Shown here: one piece after another, positions 7,144 through 16,211 of the stretch
How positions within the stretch are numbered: the first letter of the stretch is position 1
Layout: each line of letters starts with the position of its first letter
NCBI RefSeq assembly: GCF_040096205.1
Contig: NZ_JBBMFD010000007.1
Location: 52,268 to 116,267 of the forward strand
DNA: 64,000 nt
Direction: 5' to 3'
Origin: Solibaculum_A intestinale
Lineage (GTDB): Bacteria; Bacillota; Clostridia; Oscillospirales; Acutalibacteraceae
The notes under the pieces: model-generated
What the model was told of the DNA's origin: nothing
What the model saw: the letters and a program-made list of their open reading frames with translations, nothing else
Databases searched by the model: none
Made by a program: the position numbers and the translations under genes

Positions 7144-8433
7144 TTATCCGTCTTCTTTCAGCGCCTCGGTGGGCGGAATCCGAACCGCCTCTACAACCGA
7201 CGCCACAATTCCCAGCAGAGGGGCACCAAAACTCACGGCCAACGCCACAAGAACGCTTTGTCCGCTCAAGGATAAAAACAGCCGGTGGTTCAAAAATTGG
7301 TTTGGAACCACCACCAGCCAATGAGTCACCGCTAAGGCTGCGACGGTAAGCAATACAGCCAGCGCCAGGCTAACAAGGCACTGGAGGACCCCTTCGGTTA
7401 CCACCATTCCCCAGATATTCCGATTGCGGTACCCCACTGCTTTTAAAAGCCCCAGCTCGCCCCGGCGGGATCGCACCGATAAAAACATGGTCATGGAGGA
7501 GGCCAGCACGGTTACGGCAAACAAAATCCAGAAAAAAAGCATTCCGTAATGCCCAATTACCTTTCTCATGTCCACGCCGGTTTGGTCATACTGGACCCCC
7601 CAGCCAACCTCCAAGCCCACCTCTCCCAGGGCGTTTCGGATGGCCATATTGTTTTCAACACTATCCGAATACGCAAGGATCCGGATGTTTTGCGGCCAAT
7701 ATCCCGGCTGATCTGCGTTGGCCTCTTCCGCCTCCTTATGCTGCTGGAGCAAAAGGTCGGTGACGGTTCCCGGGGCCGCATAGCATTCGTTTGCCAGAGT
7801 GAAATACTTATAATTGTCGTACACGCCCACGACCTTCAAGGATAAAGTTTCCAAAACCTCATATTCCTCTGTTTGCGGATTGGTTCCATAGTATTCGAAT
7901 TCCTTTACTTGACCCAAAAATTGCTCTCCGTCAATGATTTCCTCCTCCGGGATGGCCCCATCGGTATCCGCCATCACCTTTGTGCTCAAATACTTGGGGA
8001 TGACGATGGCGTTTGTTTCCCCTTCTTCATAGGGCCGCCCTGCCATCACTTCTGGGAGGACTGTATTTTCCACCTCCCAAAACATAAGCTGTCCGCTTTG
8101 CTCATTGCCAAATCCAGTTAGCTCTGGCAAAGCAAGCGTAAAGACCCCATTTCCAAACGATGCGGAAAGCACGTGCTCCTGTGCTTTTACCAGAGCCAGC
8201 CGCTCCTCGTCGGTATACCGGGTTCCATAATACTTAATAAACATGCGCCGGTAGGCAAGATTGTCAGTATAGTTGCGTTGGTAGTAGTCCCCCCAGCCCT
8301 CTGTCAGGGATAGGGTAGTCATCAGCGCAGCCAGAGTCAAAGTCAGGGTCAATATAAACAGTGCTGCACCGCCCTTGCGCCGGGTGAGATTGACATAGGA
8401 AAGAGACAGGTATCGGCTAAGCTTCACGGTCAT
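7144..8433 (-). CDS. ABC transporter permease (FtsX/MacB type)
   Basis: This 429-residue permease has one N-terminal membrane helix (about 22-42), an extracytoplasmic MacB-like core (about 45-295) and three C-terminal helices (about 300-325, 345-375, 395-420) ending IPPTEALKEDG, a common FtsX-family ending. It contains GELGLLKAVGYRNRNIWGMV, the coupling-helix region that touches the ATPase. It overlaps the ATPase gene by 17 bases, so the two are translationally coupled. With the permease at 4978-6174 it probably forms the membrane pair. Confidence 0.88.
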   Translation of the reverse strand: MTVKLSRYLSLSYVNLTRRKGGAALFILTLTLTLAALMTTLSLTEGWGDYYQRNYTDNLAYRRMFIKYYGTRYTDEERLALVKAQEHVLSASFGNGVFTLALPELTGFGNEQSGQLMFWEVENTVLPEVMAGRPYEEGETNAIVIPKYLSTKVMADTDGAIPEEEIIDGEQFLGQVKEFEYYGTNPQTEEYEVLETLSLKVVGVYDNYKYFTLANECYAAPGTVTDLLLQQHKEAEEANADQPGYWPQNIRILAYSDSVENNMAIRNALGEVGLEVGWGVQYDQTGVDMRKVIGHYGMLFFWILFAVTVLASSMTMFLSVRSRRGELGLLKAVGYRNRNIWGMVVTEGVLQCLVSLALAVLLTVAALAVTHWLVVVPNQFLNHRLFLSLSGQSVLVALAVSFGAPLLGIVASVVEAVRIPPTEALKEDG

Positions 8434-9100
8434 CCGCCTCCTTGAGCTTTCCCTTTTCCATTAAAAGCAAGCAATCGGCATATTCCCTGACCACCTCGTT
8501 ATGGCTGACCACCAGCACACATTTGCCGGACTTTGCAAGCCCTTTGAGCGTATCGAACACCAGCCGTTCGTTTTCCTCATCCAGGTTGCCCGTGGGTTCG
8601 TCAGCAAAGATGCAGTCCGGGTCGTTGGCCAGCGCCCGGGCAATGGCCACTCGCTGCTGCTCCCCGCCGGACATCTGCTTGGGATAGTGGTTCGTCCGGT
8701 CTTCGAGCCCCAGCCCGGCCAATAGTTCCTTTGCCCGTTCCTTTGCCTCTTTCCCAATCTGTGGATTGATGTACATGGGCAGCATTACGTTTTCATAGGC
8801 CTTAAGCTTGGGATTAAGATAATATGCCTGAAAGACAAACCCGATGGTATCCCGCCGGATCTGTGCTTTTTCTTTCTCCTTGAGATGGGAGGCGTCCGCT
8901 CCGTTTACCAAGATGCTGCCGGAGGATGCGTCGTCCAGCAGGCCGAGGATCTGCAGAAGCGTGGTTTTTCCCGACCCGGAATGCCCCATGACCGCATAGA
9001 ATTTCCCCCGCTCAAGGGCAAGGGATACCCCGTCCACCGCATGAAAGGTCTTTCGGAAGGTTTTCACAAGGTCTCTCGCTTCGATCACGGTGTCTTGCAT
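8417..9100 (-). CDS. ABC transporter ATP-binding protein (MacB/LolD type)
   Basis: A 227-residue ATPase with Walker A GHSGSGKT (39-46), signature MSGGEQQRVAIARAL and Walker B CIFADEP followed by TGNLDEENE. The GNLDE D-loop and short length are typical of MacB/LolD/FtsE-type ATPases that drive FtsX-like permeases. The ATG at 9100 is preceded by GGGAGGGA. It is the first transporter gene of the operon, lying 100 bases after a gene for a small secreted protein and just after a strong hairpin, which suggests that the secreted protein and the transporter are made from the same transcript. Confidence 0.92.
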   Translation of the reverse strand: MQDTVIEARDLVKTFRKTFHAVDGVSLALERGKFYAVMGHSGSGKTTLLQILGLLDDASSGSILVNGADASHLKEKEKAQIRRDTIGFVFQAYYLNPKLKAYENVMLPMYINPQIGKEAKERAKELLAGLGLEDRTNHYPKQMSGGEQQRVAIARALANDPDCIFADEPTGNLDEENERLVFDTLKGLAKSGKCVLVVSHNEVVREYADCLLLMEKGKLKEADDREA

Positions 9101-9124
9101 CTGTCGTTCCCTCCCAGTTGTAAG

Positions 9125-9157
9125 CAGGGTACGCCGGAACTGCTCCGGCGCACCCTG
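9125..9157 (-). promoter_or_regulatory. Intercistronic hairpin between secreted-protein gene and ABC genes
   Basis: CAGGGTRCGCCGGA pairs with TTCCGGCGYACCCTG (14-15 bp, short loop) on either strand. No T-run follows on the minus strand, so it looks like an mRNA stabiliser or partial attenuator rather than a full terminator. Confidence 0.6.
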
Positions 9158-9202
9158 CCGGTAATGGTTTATGCTTGGTTTTTTACATTGTCGCGTTGAA
9201 TG

Positions 9203-9664
9203 TTACGCTGATCTGCCGTAGCCGGCGCCTTGCCATCCATCGGGACGGTATGGATTGGTCGTGTCGGAACAAACCTGGAATGCTGTGGTATCATAAGACT
9301 GGCCTACCGCATTAAAACTGACACGAAAATAGTATGGTCCTGCGTAATATACACTAGAAGAGGTTGGGACAATGCTTGCAGTCATATTGTATTCACAGTA
9401 TACCGTGTTATTTACTTCTGTCCCCACCACACATTGAACATTTGCAGGCGTGCTCGTATGTCCAGCCTGAATCACGCACGAATCAAAGTAGGAAGACTGA
9501 TATGCATAAGGCCAGCTACGTTCCGGAATAACGCCTATAACTCCAAGACCGACATGAATGTTTTTACTTGTTTGAATCTGTGCAGCTGAAGCCGGAAGAA
9601 CGAACAGGACGGACAACAACGTAACCACCAAGAGGAAGCTGATGACTTTTACCAATTTGCGCAT
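9203..9664 (-). CDS. Small secreted protein of unknown function, four cysteines
   Basis: This 153-residue protein has a clear signal peptide (basic MRKLVK, long hydrophobic core, cleavage after ASA near residue 31). The mature protein of about 120 residues is rich in Ser, Thr, Tyr and Val and has four cysteines, room for two disulfide bonds. I choose ATG 9664 behind GAAAGGGG; the earlier ATG at 9688 has no ribosome binding site. I do not recognise the family. It leads an operon with a MacB-type ABC transporter and lipoprotein, an order also seen for secreted bacteriocin-like or DUF2712-type proteins of Firmicutes; that parallel is inference. Confidence 0.7.
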   Translation of the reverse strand: MRKLVKVISFLLVVTLLSVLFVLPASAAQIQTSKNIHVGLGVIGVIPERSWPYAYQSSYFDSCVIQAGHTSTPANVQCVVGTEVNNTVYCEYNMTASIVPTSSSVYYAGPYYFRVSFNAVGQSYDTTAFQVCSDTTNPYRPDGWQGAGYGRSA

Positions 9665-10028
9665 AGAAATACCCCTTTCCTGTTTCATTTGTATTTCCTT
9701 CCATCTAATTGACGAAACCGTCCTGCTGTATGGCCCATTGGAATCCTTCTCTTTTCATATTTTATGTACTAATTATATAAAATTCTAACATAATATAAAT
9801 ATTTTTCAATCATCATCTCTATTTTTTTGAAGAGAATTTCTAATTTTTAACATAATTATGCCGCATTTTGTTTAATTATTATATTTTCAAATTTTATTTG
9901 TATACAGTAATTTTTGGTATTCTCTATAACCGTTGCAGATGGACGAAGAAACGCAGGCAATCGGGCAGCCTTCTTTTGCATCCCGGCGTACAGGAAACAG
10001 CCGCAGCCATGATGCCGGATTTATGCAC

Positions 10029-10069
10029 AAAAAGGGACAGGGAGAAGAATCTTCTCCCTGTCCCTTTTT
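10029..10069 (+). terminator. Terminator-like hairpin
   Basis: AAAAAGGGACAGGGAGAAG pairs perfectly with CTTCTCCCTGTCCCTTTTT around AAT. No gene upstream on the plus strand is evident, so the transcript it ends is unknown. Confidence 0.8.
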
Positions 10070-10161
10070 CTTTCCTTATAAGCGTTAATTTCAATAAGCG
10101 GCGCGCATAAATGTTCTAGTCCATAAAGCGATTGACCTATATCGAGCATTCCAGATGAAAA

Positions 10162-10193
10162 AAGGAACCAAAATCATACGACTTTGGTTCCTG
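10162..10193 (-). terminator. Terminator of tRNA-Ala
   Basis: On the minus strand GGAACCAAA pairs with TTTGGTTCC, followed by TTTTTT, immediately after the tRNA. Confidence 0.85.
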
Positions 10194-10197
10194 ACCT

Positions 10198-10273
10198 TGG
10201 TGGAGCATAGCGGGATCGAACCGCTGACCTCTACACTGCCAGTGTAGCGCTCTCCCAGCTGAGCTAATGCCCC
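10198..10273 (-). tRNA. tRNA-Ala (anticodon GGC)
   Basis: The minus strand gives a complete 76-base cloverleaf: acceptor GGGGCAT/ATGCTCC, D-arm AGCTCAGCTGGGAGAGC, anticodon arm CTACA-CTGGCAG-TGTAG with GGC, T-arm GGTTCGATC and an encoded CCA end. Confidence 0.97.
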
Positions 10274-10305
10274 AGATTGTTGTCACATTTGCTGCAACGA
10301 AGGCT

Positions 10306-10334
10306 ATTATATCGTATTCCCTTGTTCTTGTCAA
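10306..10334 (-). promoter_or_regulatory. Promoter of tRNA-Ala
   Basis: Consensus TTGACA (10334-10329), 17-base spacer, TATAAT (10311-10306) on the minus strand, about 33 bases before the tRNA. Confidence 0.92.
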
Positions 10335-10554
10335 TCACTTTTTCGGGAAAACTTTGCAATTTCTTTTATAAAAAAAGACATGCTGTTTTGCTTCCTTTTC
10401 TCCGGTTCTCCATCGCTGTGTCCACGCCCTTTCTTCCAGCCGGTTCGCGTCCGCGTCACCCATTCACTCTGTCCGCATACCCTGAATATGGGGTGTCATC
10501 CGCATAGGCCCCACCCTAACGGCACCCTGAAAAAATTGATTCGGGGGGAATACA

Positions 10555-11352
10555 GTGGAATTCTTTGAAAACATAAACCCGGTGGTGCAAGGACTTCTCG
10601 CCACCCTCTTTACCTGGGCCATCACCGCCCTGGGCGCGGCGGTCGTCTTTTTCTTCCGCGACGTGAACAAAAAGGTGCTCAACATCATGCTGGGCTTCGG
10701 CGCCGGCGTGATGATCGCCGCCAGCTTCTGGTCTCTTCTGGCACCGGCCATCGAGCTATGCGGGGAACTGGGAAAATCCCAATGGGTTCTGCCGGCCTTG
10801 GGCTTTGTAACCGGCGGGCTCTTTATGATTGTAGCCGATAAGCTGCTGGATAAATCCAGCTTCGTCACCGCCGCGGCCGGCAAAAGCGCGTCTCTCAAGC
10901 GCAGCATCCTGCTGGTCAGCGCCGTCACCCTTCATAACATCCCCGAAGGCATGGCGGTAGGGGTCGCCTTCGGCGGGGCCGCCATGGGCGTACCCGGTTC
11001 AACCCTGATGGGCGCCGGTATCCTGGCGGTGGGAATCGGGCTGCAAAACTTTCCGGAAGGCGCCAGCGTGGCTCTGCCCCTGCGAAGAGAGGGGTACAGC
11101 CGCCTCAAAAGCTTCCTGTACGGCCAGGCGTCGGGTCTGGTGGAACCCATCGCCGCCGTGATCGGCGTCGTCGCAGCCATGGCCATGCGGGAAATCCTGC
11201 CCTTCCTTCTTTCCTTCTCCGCCGGCGCCATGATCAGCGTGGTATCTGCGGAACTCATCCCGGAATCCATCAACTCCAACAAAAACCTGAGCGTCTTAGG
11301 GATCGTAATGGGCTTCCTGGTCATGATGATCCTGGACGTCGCCCTGGGTTAG
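10555..11352 (+). CDS. ZIP family metal transporter
   Basis: A 265-residue, roughly eight-helix membrane protein of the ZIP family (ZupT-like), which imports divalent metals such as zinc, iron or manganese. The two signature half-sites are visible: HNIPEGMAVGVAFGGA (about residues 125-140) in helix 4 and QNFPEGASVALPLRREG (about 164-180) in helix 5, whose His, Asn, Glu side chains line the metal path. The start is a GTG behind GGGGGGAA. It stands alone and shares a bidirectional terminator with the convergent phoR gene. No riboswitch could be recognised upstream. Confidence 0.9.
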   Translation: MEFFENINPVVQGLLATLFTWAITALGAAVVFFFRDVNKKVLNIMLGFGAGVMIAASFWSLLAPAIELCGELGKSQWVLPALGFVTGGLFMIVADKLLDKSSFVTAAAGKSASLKRSILLVSAVTLHNIPEGMAVGVAFGGAAMGVPGSTLMGAGILAVGIGLQNFPEGASVALPLRREGYSRLKSFLYGQASGLVEPIAAVIGVVAAMAMREILPFLLSFSAGAMISVVSAELIPESINSNKNLSVLGIVMGFLVMMILDVALG

Positions 11353-11362
11353 GCCGCAAAAC

Positions 11363-11413
11363 AAAAGGGCCGCAGCGGATCCCAACCGGTTTGGGACCCG
11401 CTGCGGCCTCTTT
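11363..11413. terminator. Bidirectional terminator between the ZIP gene and phoR
   Basis: A long stem (GGCCGCAGCGG.TCCCAA with TTGGGA.CCGCTGCGGCC) with A-run before and T-run after; it serves both convergent transcripts. Confidence 0.9.
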
Positions 11414-11417
11414 GTAT

Positions 11418-13139
11418 TCAAGCCTTGGGGAAGGTGACGGTGATCCGGGTCCCCACCTGTTCCTCGCTTTCCAGGGCAACCACACCGCCGTAATGTTCGG
11501 CAGTATGCCGGACGATGGAGAGGCCCAATCCCGTTCCGCCAGACTTGCGGCTGCGCCCTTTATCCACTCGATAGAACCGCTCAAATACTCGCTCCTGGTG
11601 TTCGAGCGGGATGCCGATGCCGGTGTCCGCCACTGTCAGGATCACCTTGCCGTCCATTTGTCTCACTGATACGTCCACCCGCCCGCCGGGGCGGTTGTAT
11701 TTGACAGCATTGTCCACCAGGTTGATAACCATTTCCCGGATGCGCTCCTGGTCGGCGCGGATCGAACCGTCCCCACAGGCCGACAGCGTTACCTGCCGCT
11801 CCCTCGCCTTGCCCTCCAGTACCACCTGCACTTCTTTGACAATGTTCCCTAATGACACGATTTCCAGCCGCTGGGGCTCTTCCGTGGCGTTTTCCAGCTC
11901 GGCCAGCTTGAGGATATCATTGATGAGCCCCATCAACCGGTCGCTTTCCTTCATAATCAGACGGATGTACTCCCGCTTTTTCTCGTCGTCGGCCACAAGC
12001 CCCGCGTCCATAAGCTCTGAAAAGCCCTTGATGGCGGTCAGAGGAGTTTTCAGCTCATGAGAAACATTGGCGGCAAAGTCGGAACGCACCCGCTCGAGGC
12101 GAATGATCTCGGTCACGTCGGACAAAAAGAGGACGGCCCCTGTGGTCAGCCCCTCCTTGCTTTTGGCGGGGCTGACGATGCAGCGGTAAACGCGGCCGTT
12201 TTTGTTGCGCATGTCCAGCTCCGCGTGGGATTCCTTTCCGCTGCGGAAGGTCTTTTTGATTTTTTCCAGAAGCGCTATGTCCCGGCAGACCATTTCAAAG
12301 CTTTTCGCGTCGCCGGCGCCGCCGAACAGTTCCTTGGCCCGCTCGTTGATGGTGATGATGTGCATGGACCCGTCGAGCACCACCACCCCGTCGTCGGTGG
12401 CGGAAATGATGTCCTCAATTTCCGCGGATTTCTGCTTGATTTCCGCAATGTACATTTGAAGCCGGCCGCTCAGATCCCGGATGTTGCGCACGACGGGAAC
12501 CAGCTCGTCATAGGGAGGCGCGGAGATTTCGCCGGGCTTGCCGTCGATGATGAGACCTTCCACTGCTCCGGATAGTTCCTCAAAGGGCCTGGTAAAACGG
12601 GCGGATACCCGGCGAGAGAGGAAGAGAATTACCAAAAAGACCGCCACGCACAAAAGAAGCACAGGCGGAAGCACCTGGAGAATAAAGCTGTAGGCCACCG
12701 CAACCGGCGCCGATACCCGGATATAGATCCCGTCGGTCAAAATCATGGCGGCGTAGAAATTGTCCTCCCCGGTGGTCTCACTTTTGCGCACGTCTTCCCC
12801 ATACCCGTCGCGTATGGCCTCTATCATCTCGGGCCGGTCCAGGTGATTGGCCATGGCCGAATAATCCGCATACGAGTCCCCCAACACCTTCCCGTCCACT
12901 GCCACAATGGTCACGCGGATGTCCCCATGCAGGTCCCGGGCCAGGCGCTTGGCGTAGGCGTCGTAATCGCTGGTGTCCCCCACGTTTGTCAGGTAGGAGG
13001 CGGTATTCATCACATTGGAAAGGTCCCTTCGCAGGTCCTGCACCCGAAACTGGGACATCCACACAAAGCAGATGGCCAGCACGCAGACCATGGCGAGCAG
13101 GGTGAGCACCGTCAGAATAATTCTCAGCCGTTTCTTCAT
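11418..13139 (-). CDS. phoR: Phosphate-regulon sensor histidine kinase PhoR
   Basis: This 573-residue kinase has a membrane helix at 9-29, an extracytoplasmic sensor domain (about 30-150), a second helix (about 152-175), a HAMP-like linker, a PAS domain (about 240-345), the HisKA motif VSHELKTPLTA with phospho-acceptor His361, and a HATPase domain (DNAVKYN, DTGIGIP, GTGLGLSIV). The extracytoplasmic plus PAS layout is that of PhoR/WalK-type kinases. It starts one base after the phoP stop and is the last gene of the pst-pho cluster, so it should phosphorylate PhoP when phosphate is scarce. Confidence 0.92.
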   Translation of the reverse strand: MKKRLRIILTVLTLLAMVCVLAICFVWMSQFRVQDLRRDLSNVMNTASYLTNVGDTSDYDAYAKRLARDLHGDIRVTIVAVDGKVLGDSYADYSAMANHLDRPEMIEAIRDGYGEDVRKSETTGEDNFYAAMILTDGIYIRVSAPVAVAYSFILQVLPPVLLLCVAVFLVILFLSRRVSARFTRPFEELSGAVEGLIIDGKPGEISAPPYDELVPVVRNIRDLSGRLQMYIAEIKQKSAEIEDIISATDDGVVVLDGSMHIITINERAKELFGGAGDAKSFEMVCRDIALLEKIKKTFRSGKESHAELDMRNKNGRVYRCIVSPAKSKEGLTTGAVLFLSDVTEIIRLERVRSDFAANVSHELKTPLTAIKGFSELMDAGLVADDEKKREYIRLIMKESDRLMGLINDILKLAELENATEEPQRLEIVSLGNIVKEVQVVLEGKARERQVTLSACGDGSIRADQERIREMVINLVDNAVKYNRPGGRVDVSVRQMDGKVILTVADTGIGIPLEHQERVFERFYRVDKGRSRKSGGTGLGLSIVRHTAEHYGGVVALESEEQVGTRITVTFPKA

Positions 13140-13140
13140 C

Positions 13141-13857
13141 TTACGATTCCTTTAAGAACTTGTAGCCGTAGCCGCGGATGGTCTCTATGTATTTGGGCGC
13201 GTCCGGGCTGTCTGAGAGCTTCTGGCGGATGGACTTGATGTGCATATCCACCGTGCGGGTGGTGTCCCCCGCGTATTCATACCCCCATACCTTTTCAAGC
13301 AGGTTGTCCCGGTTCAAAACCACCCCGCGGTTTTGATACATATATAGGAAAAGCTCAAATTCCTTGAAGGTGAACTTCACCGGGACCCCGTCCTTACGGA
13401 TTTCCCGGCTCGCCGCATCGATCTCCAGGTCCTTATACCGGCATCTGCCGCTTTCCTTCGGTCCGGCCGATACTGACCGGCCTTTCGTGTACCGGCGCAG
13501 CACCGCCTTGATGCGCGCAAGCAGCTCAAGCACGCCGAAGGGCTTTGGAATATAGTCGTCCGCCCCCAGCTCCAGCCCCATGGCCTTGTCGAACTCGGTG
13601 CCCTTGGCGGTGAGGAAGATGACTGGGACATCGGGCATGTCCTTAGAAGCGCGCAGCCTTTTTAGGATGTCGTACCCGCTCATACCGGGCAGCATAATGT
13701 CCAGCAAAATCAGGTCCGGCACCTGCGTGTCCCCCCGCTCGAAGAGGGCCGCACCGGAGTCAAACACGCGCACCTCGTAGCTGGCGGACAAAAGCGCCGT
13801 TTTAATCAGTTCGGCGATGTTCTCGTCGTCTTCCACCACCCAGATTGCCGTTGCCAA
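13141..13857 (-). CDS. phoP: Phosphate-regulon response regulator PhoP (PhoB type)
   Basis: A 238-residue OmpR/PhoB-class regulator. The receiver domain has acidic pocket ED(9-11), phosphorylation site Asp53 (LILLDIMLPG), and Lys in YIPKPFG; the C-terminal winged helix (about 135-235) contains VLNRDNLLEKVWGYEYAGDT and the RTVDMHIKSIRQKL recognition helix. The start is a TTG at 13857 preceded by CAGGTG; no better ATG or GTG fits. It lies 36 bases after phoU and one base before phoR. The direct repeats upstream of pstS match its expected binding site. Confidence 0.93.
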   Translation of the reverse strand: MATAIWVVEDDENIAELIKTALLSASYEVRVFDSGAALFERGDTQVPDLILLDIMLPGMSGYDILKRLRASKDMPDVPVIFLTAKGTEFDKAMGLELGADDYIPKPFGVLELLARIKAVLRRYTKGRSVSAGPKESGRCRYKDLEIDAASREIRKDGVPVKFTFKEFELFLYMYQNRGVVLNRDNLLEKVWGYEYAGDTTRTVDMHIKSIRQKLSDSPDAPKYIETIRGYGYKFLKES

Positions 13858-13893
13858 ATCGTTTCACCTGCATTTCTTCGTTGCAGGCGCGCG

Positions 13894-14550
13894 TTATAGG
13901 ATGCGCGCGCCCTTGTGCTTGCCCGTAATGTTGAAGACCACCCACTCGGCGATGTTGGTGGCATGATCGCCGATGCGTTCGAGATACTTGGCGATCATTA
14001 AGAGATCCACCGCTTCTTCGCCTTTGCTGGCGTCCTGCTGGATCAGAGAAATGAGCCGCTCCTTAAAGGAGTCAAACAGGGCATCCACCTCGTCGTCCGA
14101 CGCGATCACGGCGTTTGCCAGCTCCAGGTCGGAGGTGATGAACGCGTCGATGCTTTTCGAGACCATTGTAACACATTTTTGCGCCATTTGCGAAATTTGT
14201 GCCGGGATATCTTCATATTCCCGCTTTTCAAACTGCACGATGATCTCCGCAATGTCCGCCGCCTGGTCGCAGATGCGCTCCATGTCGGTGATCATTTTGA
14301 GGGCCGTGGAGATGGAACGCAGGTCTCTGGCCACCGGCTGCTCGGACAAAAGGATGCGCAGGGACTTGCGTTCGATGGCGCTTTCCAGCTCGTCCACCAC
14401 GTTGTCGCTGCTTATGACCTCTTTGGCAAGGGCAATGTTTTTTTCCTTGAGCGCCGTCATAGCCTTGGAGATGGCAGTTTCAATCAGGCCGCCCATTTTG
14501 ACCAGATCGCGGTTTAATTCGTCCAATTCCTGCTCGAATTTATTTCTCAA
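13894..14550 (-). CDS. phoU: Phosphate transport regulator PhoU
   Basis: A 218-residue all-helical protein with two PhoU repeats; each carries the metal-binding E/DxxxD pattern (for example TDMERICDQAADIAE and KYLERIGDHATNIAEW). PhoU links PstB activity to the PhoR/PhoP signal and restrains phosphate uptake. It follows pstB by 23 bases in the pst operon and precedes phoP-phoR, the standard order. Confidence 0.95.
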   Translation of the reverse strand: MRNKFEQELDELNRDLVKMGGLIETAISKAMTALKEKNIALAKEVISSDNVVDELESAIERKSLRILLSEQPVARDLRSISTALKMITDMERICDQAADIAEIIVQFEKREYEDIPAQISQMAQKCVTMVSKSIDAFITSDLELANAVIASDDEVDALFDSFKERLISLIQQDASKGEEAVDLLMIAKYLERIGDHATNIAEWVVFNITGKHKGARIL

Positions 14551-14573
14551 TGCAATTCCTCCTGCTTTTTCTT

Positions 14574-15326
14574 TTAACCGAACCGGCCGGTGATGTAATC
14601 CTCGGTTTTCTTCTCCTTGGGGTGGGAGAACAGGGAGATGGTATCCCCGGACTCGACGATCTCCCCATGCAGGAAGAAAGCCGTCTTGTCGGAAATCCGG
14701 GTTGCCTGCTGCATATTATGCGTCACAATGACGATGGTATACTTCTCCTTGAGAACCGTCGCCAGGTCCTCGATTTTGGTGGTGGAGATGGGATCGAGCG
14801 CACTGGTGGGTTCGTCCATCAAGAGTACTTCGGGCTGCACGGCAAGAGCCCGGGCGATGCAAAGACGCTGCTGCTGGCCACCCGACAAAGCCAGGGCAGG
14901 CTTTTTGAGCCGGTCTTTCACCTCGTCCCAGATGGCGGCGTTGCGCAGGGATTCCTCCACGATCTCATCGAGCACGTGGTGCTTTTTGATGCCGTGGGTG
15001 CGCGGGCCGAAGGCGATGTTGTCATAGACGCTCATGGGAAAGGGGTTGGGCTTTTGAAACACCATGCCCACCCGCTTGCGCAAAAGGGAGACGTCCATGT
15101 TCCCGTAAATATCCTCCCCGTCCAGGGTGATCTGCCCGGTGATTTTGCAGCCCTCTACCAAGTCGTTCATGCGGTTTAGCGACTTTAGCAGGGTGGATTT
15201 GCCGCAGCCGGACGGGCCGATAAAGGCGGTGATCTCATTGGGCAGGATTTCCAGATTGACGTTTTTTAATGCCTGGAAGTCCCCGTAATACAAATCCATA
15301 TTGCGGATGCTGATTTTACTCTCCAT
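14574..15326 (-). CDS. pstB: Phosphate ABC transporter ATP-binding protein PstB
   Basis: A 250-residue ATPase with Walker A GPSGCGKST (about 37-45), signature LSGGQQQRLCIARALA, Walker B VLLMDEPTSALDP and the H-loop VTHNMQQA. The PstB hallmark RMNDLVEGCKITGQI follows Walker A. Its start overlaps the pstA stop by 11 bases. Confidence 0.96.
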   Translation of the reverse strand: MESKISIRNMDLYYGDFQALKNVNLEILPNEITAFIGPSGCGKSTLLKSLNRMNDLVEGCKITGQITLDGEDIYGNMDVSLLRKRVGMVFQKPNPFPMSVYDNIAFGPRTHGIKKHHVLDEIVEESLRNAAIWDEVKDRLKKPALALSGGQQQRLCIARALAVQPEVLLMDEPTSALDPISTTKIEDLATVLKEKYTIVIVTHNMQQATRISDKTAFFLHGEIVESGDTISLFSHPKEKKTEDYITGRFG

Positions 15327-16200
15327 CTGTGTTTCCTCCGCTTACTTTCTTGGCAAGATAGGATGCGAGCAGGTTGATGACCAGCACGATGCTCACTAGG
15401 ATCACTCCGGTGGCGAAGGCGGTGTTACGCCCCGCCATGCCCCCGTCCCGGGTGGAAATATACATGTGTACCGCCAGGGTACGGCTGGAGTCCAACAGGC
15501 TCCCCGGCATTTTGGCCACCGACCCTAGGGTGAAGATGAGGGCCGCCGTCTCGCCCACAATGCGTCCCACGCTCAAAATAACGGCGGAAAGGATGCCCGG
15601 CATGGCGCTGGGCAGCACGATTTTAAAAACGGTGCGCAGTTTAGAGGCGCCCAGGCCGTAGCTGCCTTCCCGGTAACTGTCCGGGACCGAGAGAATGGAT
15701 TCCTCGGTGGAACGGATGATGACCGGCAGCACCATAATGGCCACCGTACAAGCGCCCGTGAGAATGGAATAGCCCCAGCCGAGCACTGTTCCGAAAAAGA
15801 TGGAGCCGAACAGGCCGTAAACAATGGAGGGGATGCCCGCCAGCGTCTCGGTCGCCAGGCGGATGAGCTTAACGATCTTGTTGCCCCGTTTTGCGTATTC
15901 AGTCAGGTAAATGGCGCAGAAAATGCTCAAGGGCGCCGCCAGCAGCAGTGCTACGATCACCAGGATGATGGTGGTGACGATGGCGAAGGACATGGACGGA
16001 TTGTCCGACGAGTACGCGCCGAATACCAATTCCGGAGTAAGATGGGAAACGCCGTTTACAAAGATATAGCCGATGACGAAAATCAGCGACGCGATGGTCA
16101 GCAGCATGGCCAGGTTCACCAGCAGAAAAAGCGCCAGCGAAAGAGGCTTTCTGCGGTAGATGCGAAGCTGATCCTTAAAGTGCTTGACAGCCAGTTTCAT
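15316..16200 (-). CDS. pstA: Phosphate ABC transporter permease PstA
   Basis: A 294-residue inner-membrane permease with about six helices and the EAA-type loop (SYREGSYGLGASKLRTVFKI) that contacts PstB. The long extracytoplasmic segment after the first helix and the YTRDGGMAG-like region (ISTRDGGMAGR) near the C-terminus are typical of PstA. It lies between pstC (11-base gap) and pstB (11-base overlap). Confidence 0.95.
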   Translation of the reverse strand: MKLAVKHFKDQLRIYRRKPLSLALFLLVNLAMLLTIASLIFVIGYIFVNGVSHLTPELVFGAYSSDNPSMSFAIVTTIILVIVALLLAAPLSIFCAIYLTEYAKRGNKIVKLIRLATETLAGIPSIVYGLFGSIFFGTVLGWGYSILTGACTVAIMVLPVIIRSTEESILSVPDSYREGSYGLGASKLRTVFKIVLPSAMPGILSAVILSVGRIVGETAALIFTLGSVAKMPGSLLDSSRTLAVHMYISTRDGGMAGRNTAFATGVILVSIVLVINLLASYLAKKVSGGNTDGE

Positions 16201-16211
16201 ACAATCGCCCC

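Larger units (their letters stand above)
9665..10197. other. AT-rich intergenic region
   Basis: From about 9745 to 9930 the DNA is much more AT-rich than its surroundings and probably holds the promoter of the secreted-protein gene; no single hexamer pair stands out. From 9931 to 10028 I see no credible gene. Two terminators lie at 10029-10069 and 10162-10193. Confidence 0.5.

Noticed and set aside
9868..10110. A possible 80-residue gene in the AT-rich gap before tRNA-Ala
   Set aside because: No ribosome binding site; its composition changes abruptly along the frame and its end runs through a terminator hairpin.
10441..10554. Possible metal riboswitch before the ZIP transporter gene
   Set aside because: A weak GGGGTG/CACCC pairing exists, but none of the conserved cores of Mn (yybP-ykoY) or Ni/Co riboswitches could be found.
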